Shown one piece after another: positions 1 to 8,045 of a DNA stretch of 64,000 nt. The notes beneath the pieces were generated by a model. The model did no database searches. It was not told where the DNA came from and saw only the letters and a list, made by a program, of their open reading frames with translations. The stretch's first letter is position 1. Each line of letters starts with the position of its first letter. A program made the translations under genes and the position numbers. Source of the DNA: Alphaproteobacteria bacterium (GTDB lineage: Bacteria; Pseudomonadota; Alphaproteobacteria; Rhodospirillales; Rhodospirillaceae); the NCBI GenBank assembly GCA_030835385.1, contig JAURPI010000018.1, positions 59,169 through 123,168 on the forward strand, read 5' to 3'.

Positions 1-176
1 TCGACCGTGGTTGGACTAATCACTGCGGCAACAGTGGGGCCTGTCGCAAACACGTCTTGCGAATGGTATGCACAAGTCTCACCGTCGGTGACAACCGCGT
101 CTGCGCCGATAATTGCTCTCGTTGCCTCAAGGGCTTGAGACACGACTTCGCTGGTGACTGGTGTGCTTACATTCAT
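1..176 (-). CDS. FAD-linked oxidase (VAO/FAD_binding_4 family), N-terminal fragment
   Basis: The reading frame starts at ATG 176 and runs off the left edge of the window, so only about 58 N-terminal residues are visible. They contain 'ALEATRAIIGADAVVTDGE' followed by 'VFATGPTVAAVISPTTV', the usual opening of FAD_binding_4 oxidases, where the PP-loop of the FAD domain follows directly. The same layout is seen in the complete homologue at 27169-28614. It lies 17 bases downstream of a methyltransferase gene on the same strand and is probably the last visible gene of the LysR-GMC-MFS-methyltransferase operon. Substrate class is unknown; the family includes 4-cresol dehydrogenase and glycolate or lactate oxidases. 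The assignment rests on a short fragment. Confidence 0.6.
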   Translation of the reverse strand, partial: MNVSTPVTSEVVSQALEATRAIIGADAVVTDGETCAYHSQDVFATGPTVAAVISPTTV

Positions 177-193
177 GAGTAAATTGGGCGCAC

Positions 194-1279
194 CTACGCG
201 GGCTTTATTGCGACAATTGTTTGTAAAAACCCATTCGAATTCTTAGGTCCTGGCGTGATCACAAACCCTGCATCTTTGAGCTCCTTATGGAAGTCCATGT
301 AGACGAATCTGGGTGAATAGGGCTCGCAATTGTTGATGGAATCGTAATCAATCATCCAACGTTGAGACGCGGGCATATTCGGTCCTGCACTTGGAAATTC
401 ATAAATGCAGAATGTTCCGCCAGGCCGGAGAATACGGAACATTTCGTTGATCGTATCCTTAATGACCCGGACCGGAATCTCGTGGAATAGAATGTACGAC
501 AGAATCATGTCGAAACTGTCATCGTCAAACTTGGTGTCTTCGGACAGCCCTTGAACGAAGTTAACGTCGACGTCCCGCTCAACGGCTTGCCAATGGGCGT
601 ATGTCACCATCGGGAACCCGACATCCAAGCCAGTTACTTCCGCATCGGGGTAGCGATCTTTAAGAATAATAGTAGCTTGGCCAATACTGCATGCTAGGTC
701 GAGTATCTTATCGACCTTGCCGTCTTCTGGCGGAGTAAGTGTATCGACAATTTCGGCATGAAGTTCGTCTTGGTCGTTGGCACCTGCGTAAAAAACTTTC
801 GTGCCGTAATGGTAAACGATCCCACCAATGGGGTCGTCCGTATACCCCCCAGGTTGCAAGTGAATTTCACGGCGGGCGTAGCTCGGCACCTCGAAGTTAG
901 GGTCGACTGTGAGTTTGCCGGGGCCTTTGGTGGCGGCATCTTCCATCGCCTTAGTCAGATCATCCAAAAAAGGCTCAAAAGAATTTCGCGTGCGCCGCCA
1001 CATCATCTCTTGATGGGATCGCATGTAGCGCTGCCACGTGGCAGGTAGGGGCAGTTTATTGATAACCCCTTTGATGTCTTTAATGTCTGTGGTGTCGTCG
1101 GTTTCGCCTAAAGCCTCTGCGACAGCCTTGTCACCTTCTGCAGCGACAGCAGGAAATGTGCCATACCCTGCAATGCCACGGAACGTTTCTACGAAATCAA
1201 GGTAGCTCTCATCAGAGAGTCGCGTCGTACGTGGCAAAATGCCGTTATAGCCGCGAGATAATGCAACTGTGGTGCTCAT
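194..1279 (-). CDS. SAM-dependent methyltransferase, 'IHxQPGGY' family (copy A)
   Basis: A 361-residue class I methyltransferase. The SAM-binding motif I 'ILDLACSIGQ' lies near residue 192 and the acidic motif II 'EVTGLDVG' about 20 residues later; 'SFDMILSYILFHE' and 'ILRPGGTFCIYEF' are the later Rossmann motifs. Ahead of this fold is a helical N-terminal half with 'QEMMW' and the signature 'EIHLQPGGYTDD' (about residues 140-150). After it comes 'NNCEPY', matching 'NNEPFW' in the paralogues at 11567, 39295 and 50620. Its start codon overlaps the stop of the small protein upstream (ATGA, 4 bases), so the two are translationally coupled. The methyl acceptor is unknown. Neighbouring GMC and VAO-type oxidases suggest a role in modifying or degrading a small organic compound (inference). 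Confidence 0.85.
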   Translation of the reverse strand: MSTTVALSRGYNGILPRTTRLSDESYLDFVETFRGIAGYGTFPAVAAEGDKAVAEALGETDDTTDIKDIKGVINKLPLPATWQRYMRSHQEMMWRRTRNSFEPFLDDLTKAMEDAATKGPGKLTVDPNFEVPSYARREIHLQPGGYTDDPIGGIVYHYGTKVFYAGANDQDELHAEIVDTLTPPEDGKVDKILDLACSIGQATIILKDRYPDAEVTGLDVGFPMVTYAHWQAVERDVDVNFVQGLSEDTKFDDDSFDMILSYILFHEIPVRVIKDTINEMFRILRPGGTFCIYEFPSAGPNMPASQRWMIDYDSINNCEPYSPRFVYMDFHKELKDAGFVITPGPKNSNGFLQTIVAIKPA

Positions 1280-1635
1280 GATTGATCTCCTGATTCATCT
1301 ACAGTGTCCATGCCAAACTTAACGTCTACTGAGCCGCGCGACATGCGCCTAAATACGTTTGAAACCAACTCCGCACGCTCAGCGGCGCGAGCGGCATTGT
1401 CTTCTGGTGTTGGCTCGTAGGCCTCGATCATCGCGCCAATGTCTTTACCGACGACGTCATTAAGAATGCGCTCGAGAAGGATGGCGCGGTCACGATAAGT
1501 CCATACGGCCGCAGTCAACTCCAGCAAAGACTCGTGAATATTGTCGAGTACTTGGTTGTCAAAGAACTGCTTTCCTGGACCGTCGATCTCGTCTCCAAAC
1601 ACGAAGCGCGGGTCTTTTGGGGGTAAGTTTTCCAT
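1276..1635 (-). CDS. Small helical partner protein of methyltransferase (copy A)
   Basis: A 119-residue, charged, apparently soluble protein without signal peptide or membrane segment. I recognise no named family. It is clearly related to the small proteins at 50283-50609 and 11216-11557: compare 'MIEAYEPTPEDNAA' here with 'MVEAYRPTEEQAAA' there, plus 'LDNI', a long helix with 'RDRAILLERIL', and a terminal 'VFRRM' matching 'VFYLL' or 'VYGFL'. It overlaps the methyltransferase start by 4 bases, giving fixed 1:1 co-expression. All three copies in the window sit directly beside a methyltransferase of the same subfamily, so an obligate subunit or chaperone role is the simplest inference. A coiled-coil or helical hairpin is likely from the heptad-like leucines. 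Confidence 0.75.
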   Translation of the reverse strand: MENLPPKDPRFVFGDEIDGPGKQFFDNQVLDNIHESLLELTAAVWTYRDRAILLERILNDVVGKDIGAMIEAYEPTPEDNAARAAERAELVSNVFRRMSRGSVDVKFGMDTVDESGDQS

Positions 1636-1647
1636 TAGTGTTTTCCT

Positions 1648-3012
1648 TTAAGCGAGTTCTGCATCCATTTTAGAAACGTGAGTGCCATAAGGTTTCTTTC
1701 CAAAGAATAATATGGCTGCGCCGATCAACATGACGGTCGGGCAAACAACACTGATCGAGTAGCGTATAAGGTCAGAATCTCCCAGCACGTAATCAGTGAA
1801 TACCGCTACGAGAAATGGTCCGCCGCCTTGTCCAATGACATTGGCAACAAGGAGATATATAGCGACCATTTGACCCCGCAAGCGATTGGGCACAATTAAG
1901 GGCAGAGCAGATGGACCGGTGCCAAAAGGCATTGTGCCAAAGAAAACCACTGGGGCCAGAAGAACCAGCGACAAATCTTTGTCGGGGACCAATGTGAAGG
2001 TGGCGAGAAAAGGTGTCGCAAGAATCGCAGAAATGAACCCGGCGCGCATGTTGGAGTCATTGTAGCCGCGACTCTTCATCCAATCAGAGAGCAGCCCGCC
2101 TGTGACAACTCCGGCGGACCCTAGGGTGACGAAATAGAGGCCGAAAATTCCGCCAATCTCGCCTGCCGTCATGCCGTGTGTCCGCATAAAATAGGCCGGG
2201 ACCCACGCGCTAACCGAAAACATAGCGACGGTCAAAAACGTAAAGCCGAAAACGACAGGCAAAATAACAATCTTATTGTCGATCAAATATTGCCAAGCCT
2301 GGCGTAAGGACAGAGCCTCATCTTTTTGTTCAGCGGTTTTAGTAATCCCGAGGCGAGGCGGTTCCCGCACCAGCAGCCATACGATAAATGCGAATATGAG
2401 ACCCGGGACAGAGACAATCAGAAAAGTCATTTGCCAGGGTCGGATCGTTCCGAAAAAGCCCAAATCAACTGGACCGATTTCCGTCATTTTGCTGATCACG
2501 AAACCGCCCACAAGCAGGGCAATCCCAGTTCCTAGAAAACTAGAACCCGTGAAAACACTCAACGCGCGTGTCAGGCTTTTGCGGGGGAAGTAATCGGCAA
2601 GCATTGAAAACCCCGCAGGAGATAAAGTGGCTTCGCCGACACCTACCATCATCCGTGCGACAAAGAGCTGCCAGAATACTTTTGCAAGTCCACACACAGC
2701 TGTTGCGAAGGACCAAAGCACCATTCCGGCAAGGATAATGGTTTTGCGGTTTCTGGCATCTACCAACCTACCCATAGGGATAGCGGCGGCGCTGTAGAAG
2801 AGCGCGAAGGCAAATCCTTGCAGCAAACTCACTTGAGTATCGGAGATCCCCAAGTCGTTTTTGATTGGGTCAACCAACAGGCTGATGATCTGTCGGTCAA
2901 TGAATGAGATAATTGCGGCCAGGCACAACATGAATACTACAAACCAGGCATACCCGTCCGAGCGAAATGCGAAATTTGGATCAGATGCGGCGTCAGACTG
3001 TGCGTTGCTCAT
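1648..3012 (-). CDS. MFS transporter, spinster/ACS-like
   Basis: A 454-residue major facilitator with about twelve hydrophobic segments. The N-terminus has 'SFIDRQIISLLVDPIKNDLG' followed by 'SLLQGFAFALFY', typical of the spinster-like and anion:cation symporter MFS branch found beside catabolic genes. The loop 2-3 motif is present as 'GRLVDARNRKTII'. It sits 8 bases downstream of the GMC oxidoreductase and 12 bases upstream of the small helical protein, so it is inside the same transcript. The likely job is inner-membrane uptake of the operon's substrate, probably a carboxylate or similar organic molecule (inference from family and context only). Confidence 0.85.
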   Translation of the reverse strand: MSNAQSDAASDPNFAFRSDGYAWFVVFMLCLAAIISFIDRQIISLLVDPIKNDLGISDTQVSLLQGFAFALFYSAAAIPMGRLVDARNRKTIILAGMVLWSFATAVCGLAKVFWQLFVARMMVGVGEATLSPAGFSMLADYFPRKSLTRALSVFTGSSFLGTGIALLVGGFVISKMTEIGPVDLGFFGTIRPWQMTFLIVSVPGLIFAFIVWLLVREPPRLGITKTAEQKDEALSLRQAWQYLIDNKIVILPVVFGFTFLTVAMFSVSAWVPAYFMRTHGMTAGEIGGIFGLYFVTLGSAGVVTGGLLSDWMKSRGYNDSNMRAGFISAILATPFLATFTLVPDKDLSLVLLAPVVFFGTMPFGTGPSALPLIVPNRLRGQMVAIYLLVANVIGQGGGPFLVAVFTDYVLGDSDLIRYSISVVCPTVMLIGAAILFFGKKPYGTHVSKMDAELA

Positions 3013-3020
3013 GTAACATC

Positions 3021-4610
3021 CTAAGCGGTAATCAAATCGGCGGCTTTTTCACCGATCATTAGAGCAGTGGCATTGGTGTTGCCACTTATCAATTCAGGCA
3101 TGATCGAGGCGTCTGCAACTCGCAAGCCGTCGACCCCTTTGACCTTAAGGTCTGGAGTGACAACGGCCTCGTCATCAAATCCCATGCGACAGGTGCCCAC
3201 AACATGATAACCAAGAAAAGCTGTCTTGCGTAAGAAGTCCGCCCACTCATCATCACTTTGTACGTCGTCGCCGGGCAGACGTTCAGCGATACGGTGTGGG
3301 GCAAAGGCTGGGCCAGACAAGATACGTCTTACAGATTTGCACCCTTCTGTTAATTTCACCAGGTCGTCCTCATTATCAAAAAGATTGTGAGTGATCTTCG
3401 GTGCTACAAATGGGTCGTTGGAGTTTAAGCGCACGGTGCCACGTGTTTTTGGGTAGGCGATGTTCACGGCAGCGGAAATGGCGGGTTTGTCGTGAGGAAT
3501 GACGCCGTTCTCGTCAAAGCTAAAGGCGTACGGGCCGAGTTGAACCTGAATATCAGCGAAATCTTGCGCGGCATCAGACTTAGTAAAAGCCACCGCATGG
3601 GGGTAGGGGCTCGTGGCGGGGCCACGGCCAAACAGCAACCAATTGACGGCGTGAATTGCGATCTTCCAGCTGTTGATCTCAGTATTAAAGGTCGATTGGT
3701 TGACCTCTATACTCACCATACCTTCGGGGTGTTCTTGCAAGTTTTGTCCGACGCCTGGCGCATCGCGGCGAACCTCTATGCCATGCGACCGCAAGTCCGC
3801 CTCCGGTCCGATGCCACTTAGCATTAGAATTTTTGGCGTCGAGAGTGTCCCCGCGCTTAGAGTTACGCTTGCGCTTGCCTTTGCTGCTTTTTGTGCGTTG
3901 CCTTTTTGGTAGTGCACCCCGGTACACCGTGACCCCTCAAATGCCAGGCTCGTTACCATAGCGTTGGTGATGATCTTCAGATTGCTAGGCTTTTTTCCGG
4001 GCCACAGATATGCGCGCGCAGCGTGATACCGCCAGCCACGGGATTGAGTCACTTGACTGTAAGCAACGCCAAGTTGGCTAACCCCGTTGTAATCTTCATT
4101 AAATGGAATGCCTGATTCTTTGGCGGCATCAACAAACACGTGGGCCAGCGGGTGAGTTGTACGTAATCGATCGACATGAACGGGACCTGTCCGTCCCCGT
4201 ACCGTTTCATCACCTATGGTTGTTCTCTCTAGGCGTTGGAAAATGGGAAGTAATTCGTCGTAAGACCACCCTGTACAGCCATTCTCCGCCCACTTGTCAT
4301 AGTCACGAGCTTGGCCACGTACGTAGAGCATTCCGTTTATGGAACTGGATCCGCCCAGAACTTTGCCTGCGGGCCATAGGTCGACCTTACCGTTCCGGCT
4401 GGCGTCGGGCTCAGCCATATGCAGCCAATCGAGACTTGGATTGCCCATCGCCTTGATAATGGCTGCGGGGACATGAATGAAGGGTGACCAGTCGCGCCCT
4501 CCCGCTTCTAGCAGGAGTATCTTTTCGGCGGGATGATTGGTGGCGAGGCGGAAAGCCAAGGCTGAACCAGCGGACCCGCCGCCAACAACGATATGAGTAA
4601 ATTCACTCAT
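3021..4610 (-). CDS. GMC family FAD-dependent oxidoreductase (choline/alcohol dehydrogenase-like)
   Basis: A 529-residue GMC flavoprotein, the usual length for choline and alcohol dehydrogenases. The FAD dinucleotide motif 'VVGGGSAGSALAFRLA' is at the N-terminus with the acidic ribose-binding 'LLLEAG'. The first GMC signature lies around 'GKVLGGSSSINGMLYVRG' (about residues 83-100), and the C-terminal active-site His is in 'YHVVGTCRMG', followed by 'GNTNATALMIGEKAADLI'. It would oxidise a primary alcohol or polyol-type substrate in the cytoplasm; no signal peptide is seen. The start overlaps the LysR stop by 4 bases (ATGA), so regulator and enzyme are translated as a unit. Exact substrate unknown. 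Confidence 0.9.
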   Translation of the reverse strand: MSEFTHIVVGGGSAGSALAFRLATNHPAEKILLLEAGGRDWSPFIHVPAAIIKAMGNPSLDWLHMAEPDASRNGKVDLWPAGKVLGGSSSINGMLYVRGQARDYDKWAENGCTGWSYDELLPIFQRLERTTIGDETVRGRTGPVHVDRLRTTHPLAHVFVDAAKESGIPFNEDYNGVSQLGVAYSQVTQSRGWRYHAARAYLWPGKKPSNLKIITNAMVTSLAFEGSRCTGVHYQKGNAQKAAKASASVTLSAGTLSTPKILMLSGIGPEADLRSHGIEVRRDAPGVGQNLQEHPEGMVSIEVNQSTFNTEINSWKIAIHAVNWLLFGRGPATSPYPHAVAFTKSDAAQDFADIQVQLGPYAFSFDENGVIPHDKPAISAAVNIAYPKTRGTVRLNSNDPFVAPKITHNLFDNEDDLVKLTEGCKSVRRILSGPAFAPHRIAERLPGDDVQSDDEWADFLRKTAFLGYHVVGTCRMGFDDEAVVTPDLKVKGVDGLRVADASIMPELISGNTNATALMIGEKAADLITA

Positions 4611-5518
4611 ACACTGACCTCTGGCCAGCTTTCGAATACGGTCCGTGTCGCATCCACGAAGTGCTTTACTGCGGCTCGTTGTGTTTCTGAATTCCTAAGA
4701 ATCAAACCCGAGGACCGCTTAAACGGTGTGCCCTCCATTGCCAAGCGCACGATACGGCCTTCCTGGACATCCTTCTCCAACAGGTGCTCTGGCAGGAGGC
4801 TGGCATATTTACCGGACAGTACTAAAGAGCGGAGTAACGTGAGGCTGTTTGTTTCTATGGCCGGACTAAGCAGAGTTAAATTCTCGGCAGCAAACAGGTC
4901 AGCCACAAGCACTGAAACATGTGCTTGCCTGACCAGAGCCAGATTGTGCTCTCGCAAGTCGGCCATCGCGACATTGCCTTTGTCAGCGAGTGGATGGTTG
5001 GTGCTGACTACAAAATGAGATTGCACTGTTATGAGAGGTTCAAACGTTAGGCCTTCATCGGCGACGCCGGGAGGGAAATTGGAGACAAGCGCATCTACAT
5101 GTGCGGTCTTGAGGTCGGGAATCAGGTCCTCGAAAAAGCCTTCACTGATATCGACAGCTAATTCAGGCACTGTTTCTGCTAAGCGAATGAGGACGGCAGC
5201 CATCGGCTCCCCGGCAAACATAGCCGCCACTCCAATCTTGAGCGAGCCTAGCTGCCCTTTCGACGTGGCAGTGACGTCTGCCGCGGCGCGGGTAGTTTCA
5301 TTCAAAATCATTTTTGCTTGTGAGTAGAGCTGGCTGCCGGCTTCAGTCGGCATCACTCCGCGGGATCCACGGGACAGCAATTCAGCCTGAAGCTGTGCCT
5401 CAAGGTTTTTGATGCTCCGGGTCAAGGCGGGCTGGGTAATATGAAGAATCTGGGAGGCACCAGACAGCGTGCCGCTCTCGACTACAGTCACAAAATGGCG
5501 CAATTGCTTCAATTCCAT
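4607..5518 (-). CDS. LysR-family transcriptional regulator
   Basis: A 303-residue LysR regulator. Residues 1-60 form the winged helix-turn-helix ('LRHFVTVVESGTLSGASQIL', then 'TQPALTRSIKNLE'), and the rest is the periplasmic-binding-protein-like effector domain starting around residue 90 ('LKIGVAAMFAGEPMAAVL'). Unusually it is the first gene of the operon it presumably controls (GMC, MFS, methyltransferase pair, FAD oxidase) rather than divergent from it. It is also divergent from the hydrolase operon beginning at 5694, so it may control both directions from the 175-base gap between them. The inducer is unknown. Confidence 0.9.
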   Translation of the reverse strand: MELKQLRHFVTVVESGTLSGASQILHITQPALTRSIKNLEAQLQAELLSRGSRGVMPTEAGSQLYSQAKMILNETTRAAADVTATSKGQLGSLKIGVAAMFAGEPMAAVLIRLAETVPELAVDISEGFFEDLIPDLKTAHVDALVSNFPPGVADEGLTFEPLITVQSHFVVSTNHPLADKGNVAMADLREHNLALVRQAHVSVLVADLFAAENLTLLSPAIETNSLTLLRSLVLSGKYASLLPEHLLEKDVQEGRIVRLAMEGTPFKRSSGLILRNSETQRAAVKHFVDATRTVFESWPEVSV

Positions 5519-5693
5519 AGGATTACCCCTGTTGCCGGCGGGAGTATGGCGGTTCCTACCCTATAATCTCCAATGAAATAATGGGTTTAAAGTATAAATA
5601 AATAGAATAGCTTTGTTTGTGCTTTGAATTGGTGGCAAAGCCCGTCTAAAGGCACACTCCGCAAGCCATCAACGCAGCTCGAAAGTAACCTCG
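5519..5693. promoter_or_regulatory. Divergent intergenic region, LysR operon / hydrolase operon
   Basis: 175 AT-rich bases separate the divergent lysR and hydrolase starts. A perfect TATAAT hexamer stands at 5562-5567 on the plus strand, but no good -35 box precedes it. The surrounding stretch (about 5559-5585) has loosely mirrored CCC-AT / AT-GGG ends and fits the very permissive LysR T-N11-A pattern. I regard this only as a plausible place for the operator and both promoters. Confidence 0.3.
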
Positions 5694-6497
5694 ATGGATA
5701 AAATAGATATCGGTGATGCCGAGTTGGCAGTCTGGCGCGAAGGTGCTGGGGATCCAGTTTTCTTGGTTTCGGGGCTAGGTGGCCGAGCTGCCTTTTGGTC
5801 TGAGTTGGTTCCTGCATTGTCGAGCAAATTTGACGTGATTACCCATGATCATCGGGGTACTGGGGCCAGTACCAAGTCGACCATTACTTATTCTGTCTCT
5901 CAAATGGCGAACGATGTCCTTGTGTTGATGGATAACCTTGGTGTGGCGCAGGCTGCAGTAGTTGGTCATTCTACTGGTGGAGCGATCGCACAACACCTTG
6001 CGTTAAAACACCCAGATCGTCTCACTAAGATTGTATTGAGTGCGACTTGGGCTGGCCCGAGCCCTTATTTCCAGACTTTGTTCGAACTTCGTGCGCAGAT
6101 GCTGCGGGAGGCGGGACCCGAAGCCTACCTCGTGGATGGAATCCTGAGGGCTTATCCGCCTGATACGCTTTCTGAGAACCCTGACCTTTTGTCTGGAACA
6201 CGGGAGGAGCGCTTGGCAGCTTTTCCAGGCGAAGAAATTGAACTCTCAAGGGTCAGCGCCGTTCTTGCTCACGATTTTCGTGACCAGATTTCCCAGATCG
6301 CGGTTCCCACTCAGGTTATTTGTGCCGCCGACGATCAGATTACACCCGTTGGGTTTTCTCACGAGTTGATCGAAAAAATACCAAATGCGCAGAGTGTTAT
6401 CCTGCCTCATGGGGGCCACTTCATGCCTAGAGTGGCGACCCAAGAATACAATGCTGCCGTTCTTACTTTTCTCTCTGGTTCAAATTCGGAGTCCTAA
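5694..6497 (+). CDS. Alpha/beta hydrolase
   Basis: A 267-residue alpha/beta-hydrolase of the standard short form. The nucleophile elbow 'GHSTGG' has Ser near residue 93. The acid is the Asp in 'CAADDQITP' (about residue 212) and the His is in 'LPHGGHFMP' (about residue 240). The oxyanion-hole region 'LVSGLGGRAAFW' and 'HDHRGTG' are in place. It resembles RutD and 3-oxoadipate enol-lactonase-type C-C or C-O hydrolases. It is the first of four tightly spaced plus-strand genes (3 bases to the cupin gene), transcribed away from lysR. Cytoplasmic; substrate unknown. Confidence 0.85.
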   Translation: MDKIDIGDAELAVWREGAGDPVFLVSGLGGRAAFWSELVPALSSKFDVITHDHRGTGASTKSTITYSVSQMANDVLVLMDNLGVAQAAVVGHSTGGAIAQHLALKHPDRLTKIVLSATWAGPSPYFQTLFELRAQMLREAGPEAYLVDGILRAYPPDTLSENPDLLSGTREERLAAFPGEEIELSRVSAVLAHDFRDQISQIAVPTQVICAADDQITPVGFSHELIEKIPNAQSVILPHGGHFMPRVATQEYNAAVLTFLSGSNSES

Positions 6498-6500
6498 AAC

Positions 6501-7010
6501 ATGGCGACAGAGGTTGATGTCAAAGCCCCGTGGTGGGCAGTAATCGGTCCTGACGAAGGCGAGTCCATTTGGCAGCCTGAACCCTCTCAGGGTTATGTCA
6601 CTGTAAATCTGACTCCCGAGAATACACCGTACGACGGGTTCTCATCTGGCATTCAAGTTTTGCCCCCCGGCTGTCACGTTCGCGAACATGGTCACTTGCA
6701 AAACCATGAGCTGATTTTCATCTATGAAGGAACCGGTCGCTGTGAAATCGAAGATGAGGTCTATGATATTGGGCCGGGTTCGACCGTGATGTTCGGTCGA
6801 CACGCGAAGCATTTACTGGAAAATACAGGTGACGTGGATATGAAGCTGTTTTGGGTCTTTATGCCACCAGGATTGGAAGATTGGTTCCGGGCCATTGGCA
6901 AGGTACGCACACCGGGGGAGCCGATGCCGGACAAGTTTTCCAGGCCAGACGACGTGATGGACGTCATGAAAGCGATGAAATTTGTTCCACCAAGCGCCAA
7001 CGCTAAGTAA
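6501..7010 (+). CDS. Cupin-domain protein
   Basis: A 169-residue single-domain cupin. Cupin motif 1 is visible as 'HVREHGHLQNHELIFIYEG' (about residues 56-74) with His and Glu metal ligands, and motif 2 as 'GPGSTVMFGRHAKHLLEN' (about 92-109). The protein could bind Fe, Mn or Zn and act as a small dioxygenase, isomerase or binding protein. It starts 3 bases after the hydrolase stop and 35 bases before the ornithine-cyclodeaminase-like gene, so it belongs to the operon. No known subfamily is recognised. Confidence 0.8.
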   Translation: MATEVDVKAPWWAVIGPDEGESIWQPEPSQGYVTVNLTPENTPYDGFSSGIQVLPPGCHVREHGHLQNHELIFIYEGTGRCEIEDEVYDIGPGSTVMFGRHAKHLLENTGDVDMKLFWVFMPPGLEDWFRAIGKVRTPGEPMPDKFSRPDDVMDVMKAMKFVPPSANAK

Positions 7011-7045
7011 GTCAGAATTCGTCGAAGATAGATCGCGAGCAATAT

Positions 7046-8035
7046 ATGTTAATCCTTAATCGCGAAGCCGTTGCGGCCAGCCTCAGCCATGCAGAGTGCG
7101 TTGACCTAATGGAAGGTGCGATGCGAGCGGTATCCCGTCGTGACGTTGTTATGCCTTTGCGGCAATTCATGGCTGTGCCAGACACCCAGGGCAAGCTTGG
7201 CATGATGCCAGGATATGTAGGCAGAACTGAAGACGCTGAGCCGTCTTTTGGGATCAAAGTTGTTAGCAAGTTTCCTCGCGCCCCCGGAAATCCGCACTCC
7301 AGTCATGTTGGTGCCGTTTTGATGTTTGAGACAGAGGATGGTTTGCCTGTCGCTCTGTTAGATGGCCGCGAACTTACGGCCATCCGGACATCGGCGACCA
7401 CGGCAATGGCCACCAGGGTTCTGGCGCGTCAGGATGCGACATCGCTTACGTTTATTGGATGTGGTGAAGAAGCGCGCCATCACATTCAGGCAATATTGCC
7501 GGTACGCCCGATAAAGAAAATAACGTTATGGGGGCGCAACGCGGAGCGAGCAGCCACGTTTGCCTCGGAACAAAACATTCCTTCTGATGTCAGTATTCAT
7601 GTTGAGCCCGACATCGAAAAGGCAACGCGGGAGGCGGACATTCTCTGCACTGTCACGTCGTCCATGCAGCCAATACTCAAAGGACAGTGGTTGCAGCCGG
7701 GTGTGCATGTGAATTTAGTTGGCGCGGCTGTACGCGCTTCAGCAGAAGCCGATATCGAAGTTGTCAAACGTAGTCGGTTTTATGTCGACTATCAGCCATC
7801 GGCCATTGAGCAGGCTGGTGAACTGGTCAACGCCATTGAAGCTGGTGTTGTGAGCGAAGGCCATATTGTCGGTGAGATTGGTGCAGTTTTAAACGGAGAC
7901 GCGCCAGGCCGCCGCACAGATGACGAAATAACAGTGTACAAATCACTCGGCGTATCGGCGCAAGACCTCGCCGCTGGTATGGCGGCAGCAGAAAACGCTA
8001 AGTCGAAAAACATCGGCGTTGCCGTTGACTGGTAA
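7046..8035 (+). CDS. Ornithine cyclodeaminase / mu-crystallin family protein
   Basis: A 329-residue member of the ornithine cyclodeaminase/mu-crystallin family, which contains NAD(P)-dependent cyclodeaminases, imine reductases and alanine dehydrogenases. The Rossmann motif 'LTFIGCGEEARHHIQAI' lies near residue 131, preceded by the family's substrate-side segment 'LDGRELTAIRTSATTAMAT' with its conserved Arg and Thr. 'FGIKVVSKFP' contains the usual catalytic Lys region. Within this operon it may reduce or deaminate an amino-acid-like intermediate (inference). True ornithine cyclodeaminase activity cannot be claimed from sequence alone. Confidence 0.85.
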   Translation: MLILNREAVAASLSHAECVDLMEGAMRAVSRRDVVMPLRQFMAVPDTQGKLGMMPGYVGRTEDAEPSFGIKVVSKFPRAPGNPHSSHVGAVLMFETEDGLPVALLDGRELTAIRTSATTAMATRVLARQDATSLTFIGCGEEARHHIQAILPVRPIKKITLWGRNAERAATFASEQNIPSDVSIHVEPDIEKATREADILCTVTSSMQPILKGQWLQPGVHVNLVGAAVRASAEADIEVVKRSRFYVDYQPSAIEQAGELVNAIEAGVVSEGHIVGEIGAVLNGDAPGRRTDDEITVYKSLGVSAQDLAAGMAAAENAKSKNIGVAVDW

Positions 8036-8045
8036 GGACCTTCCC

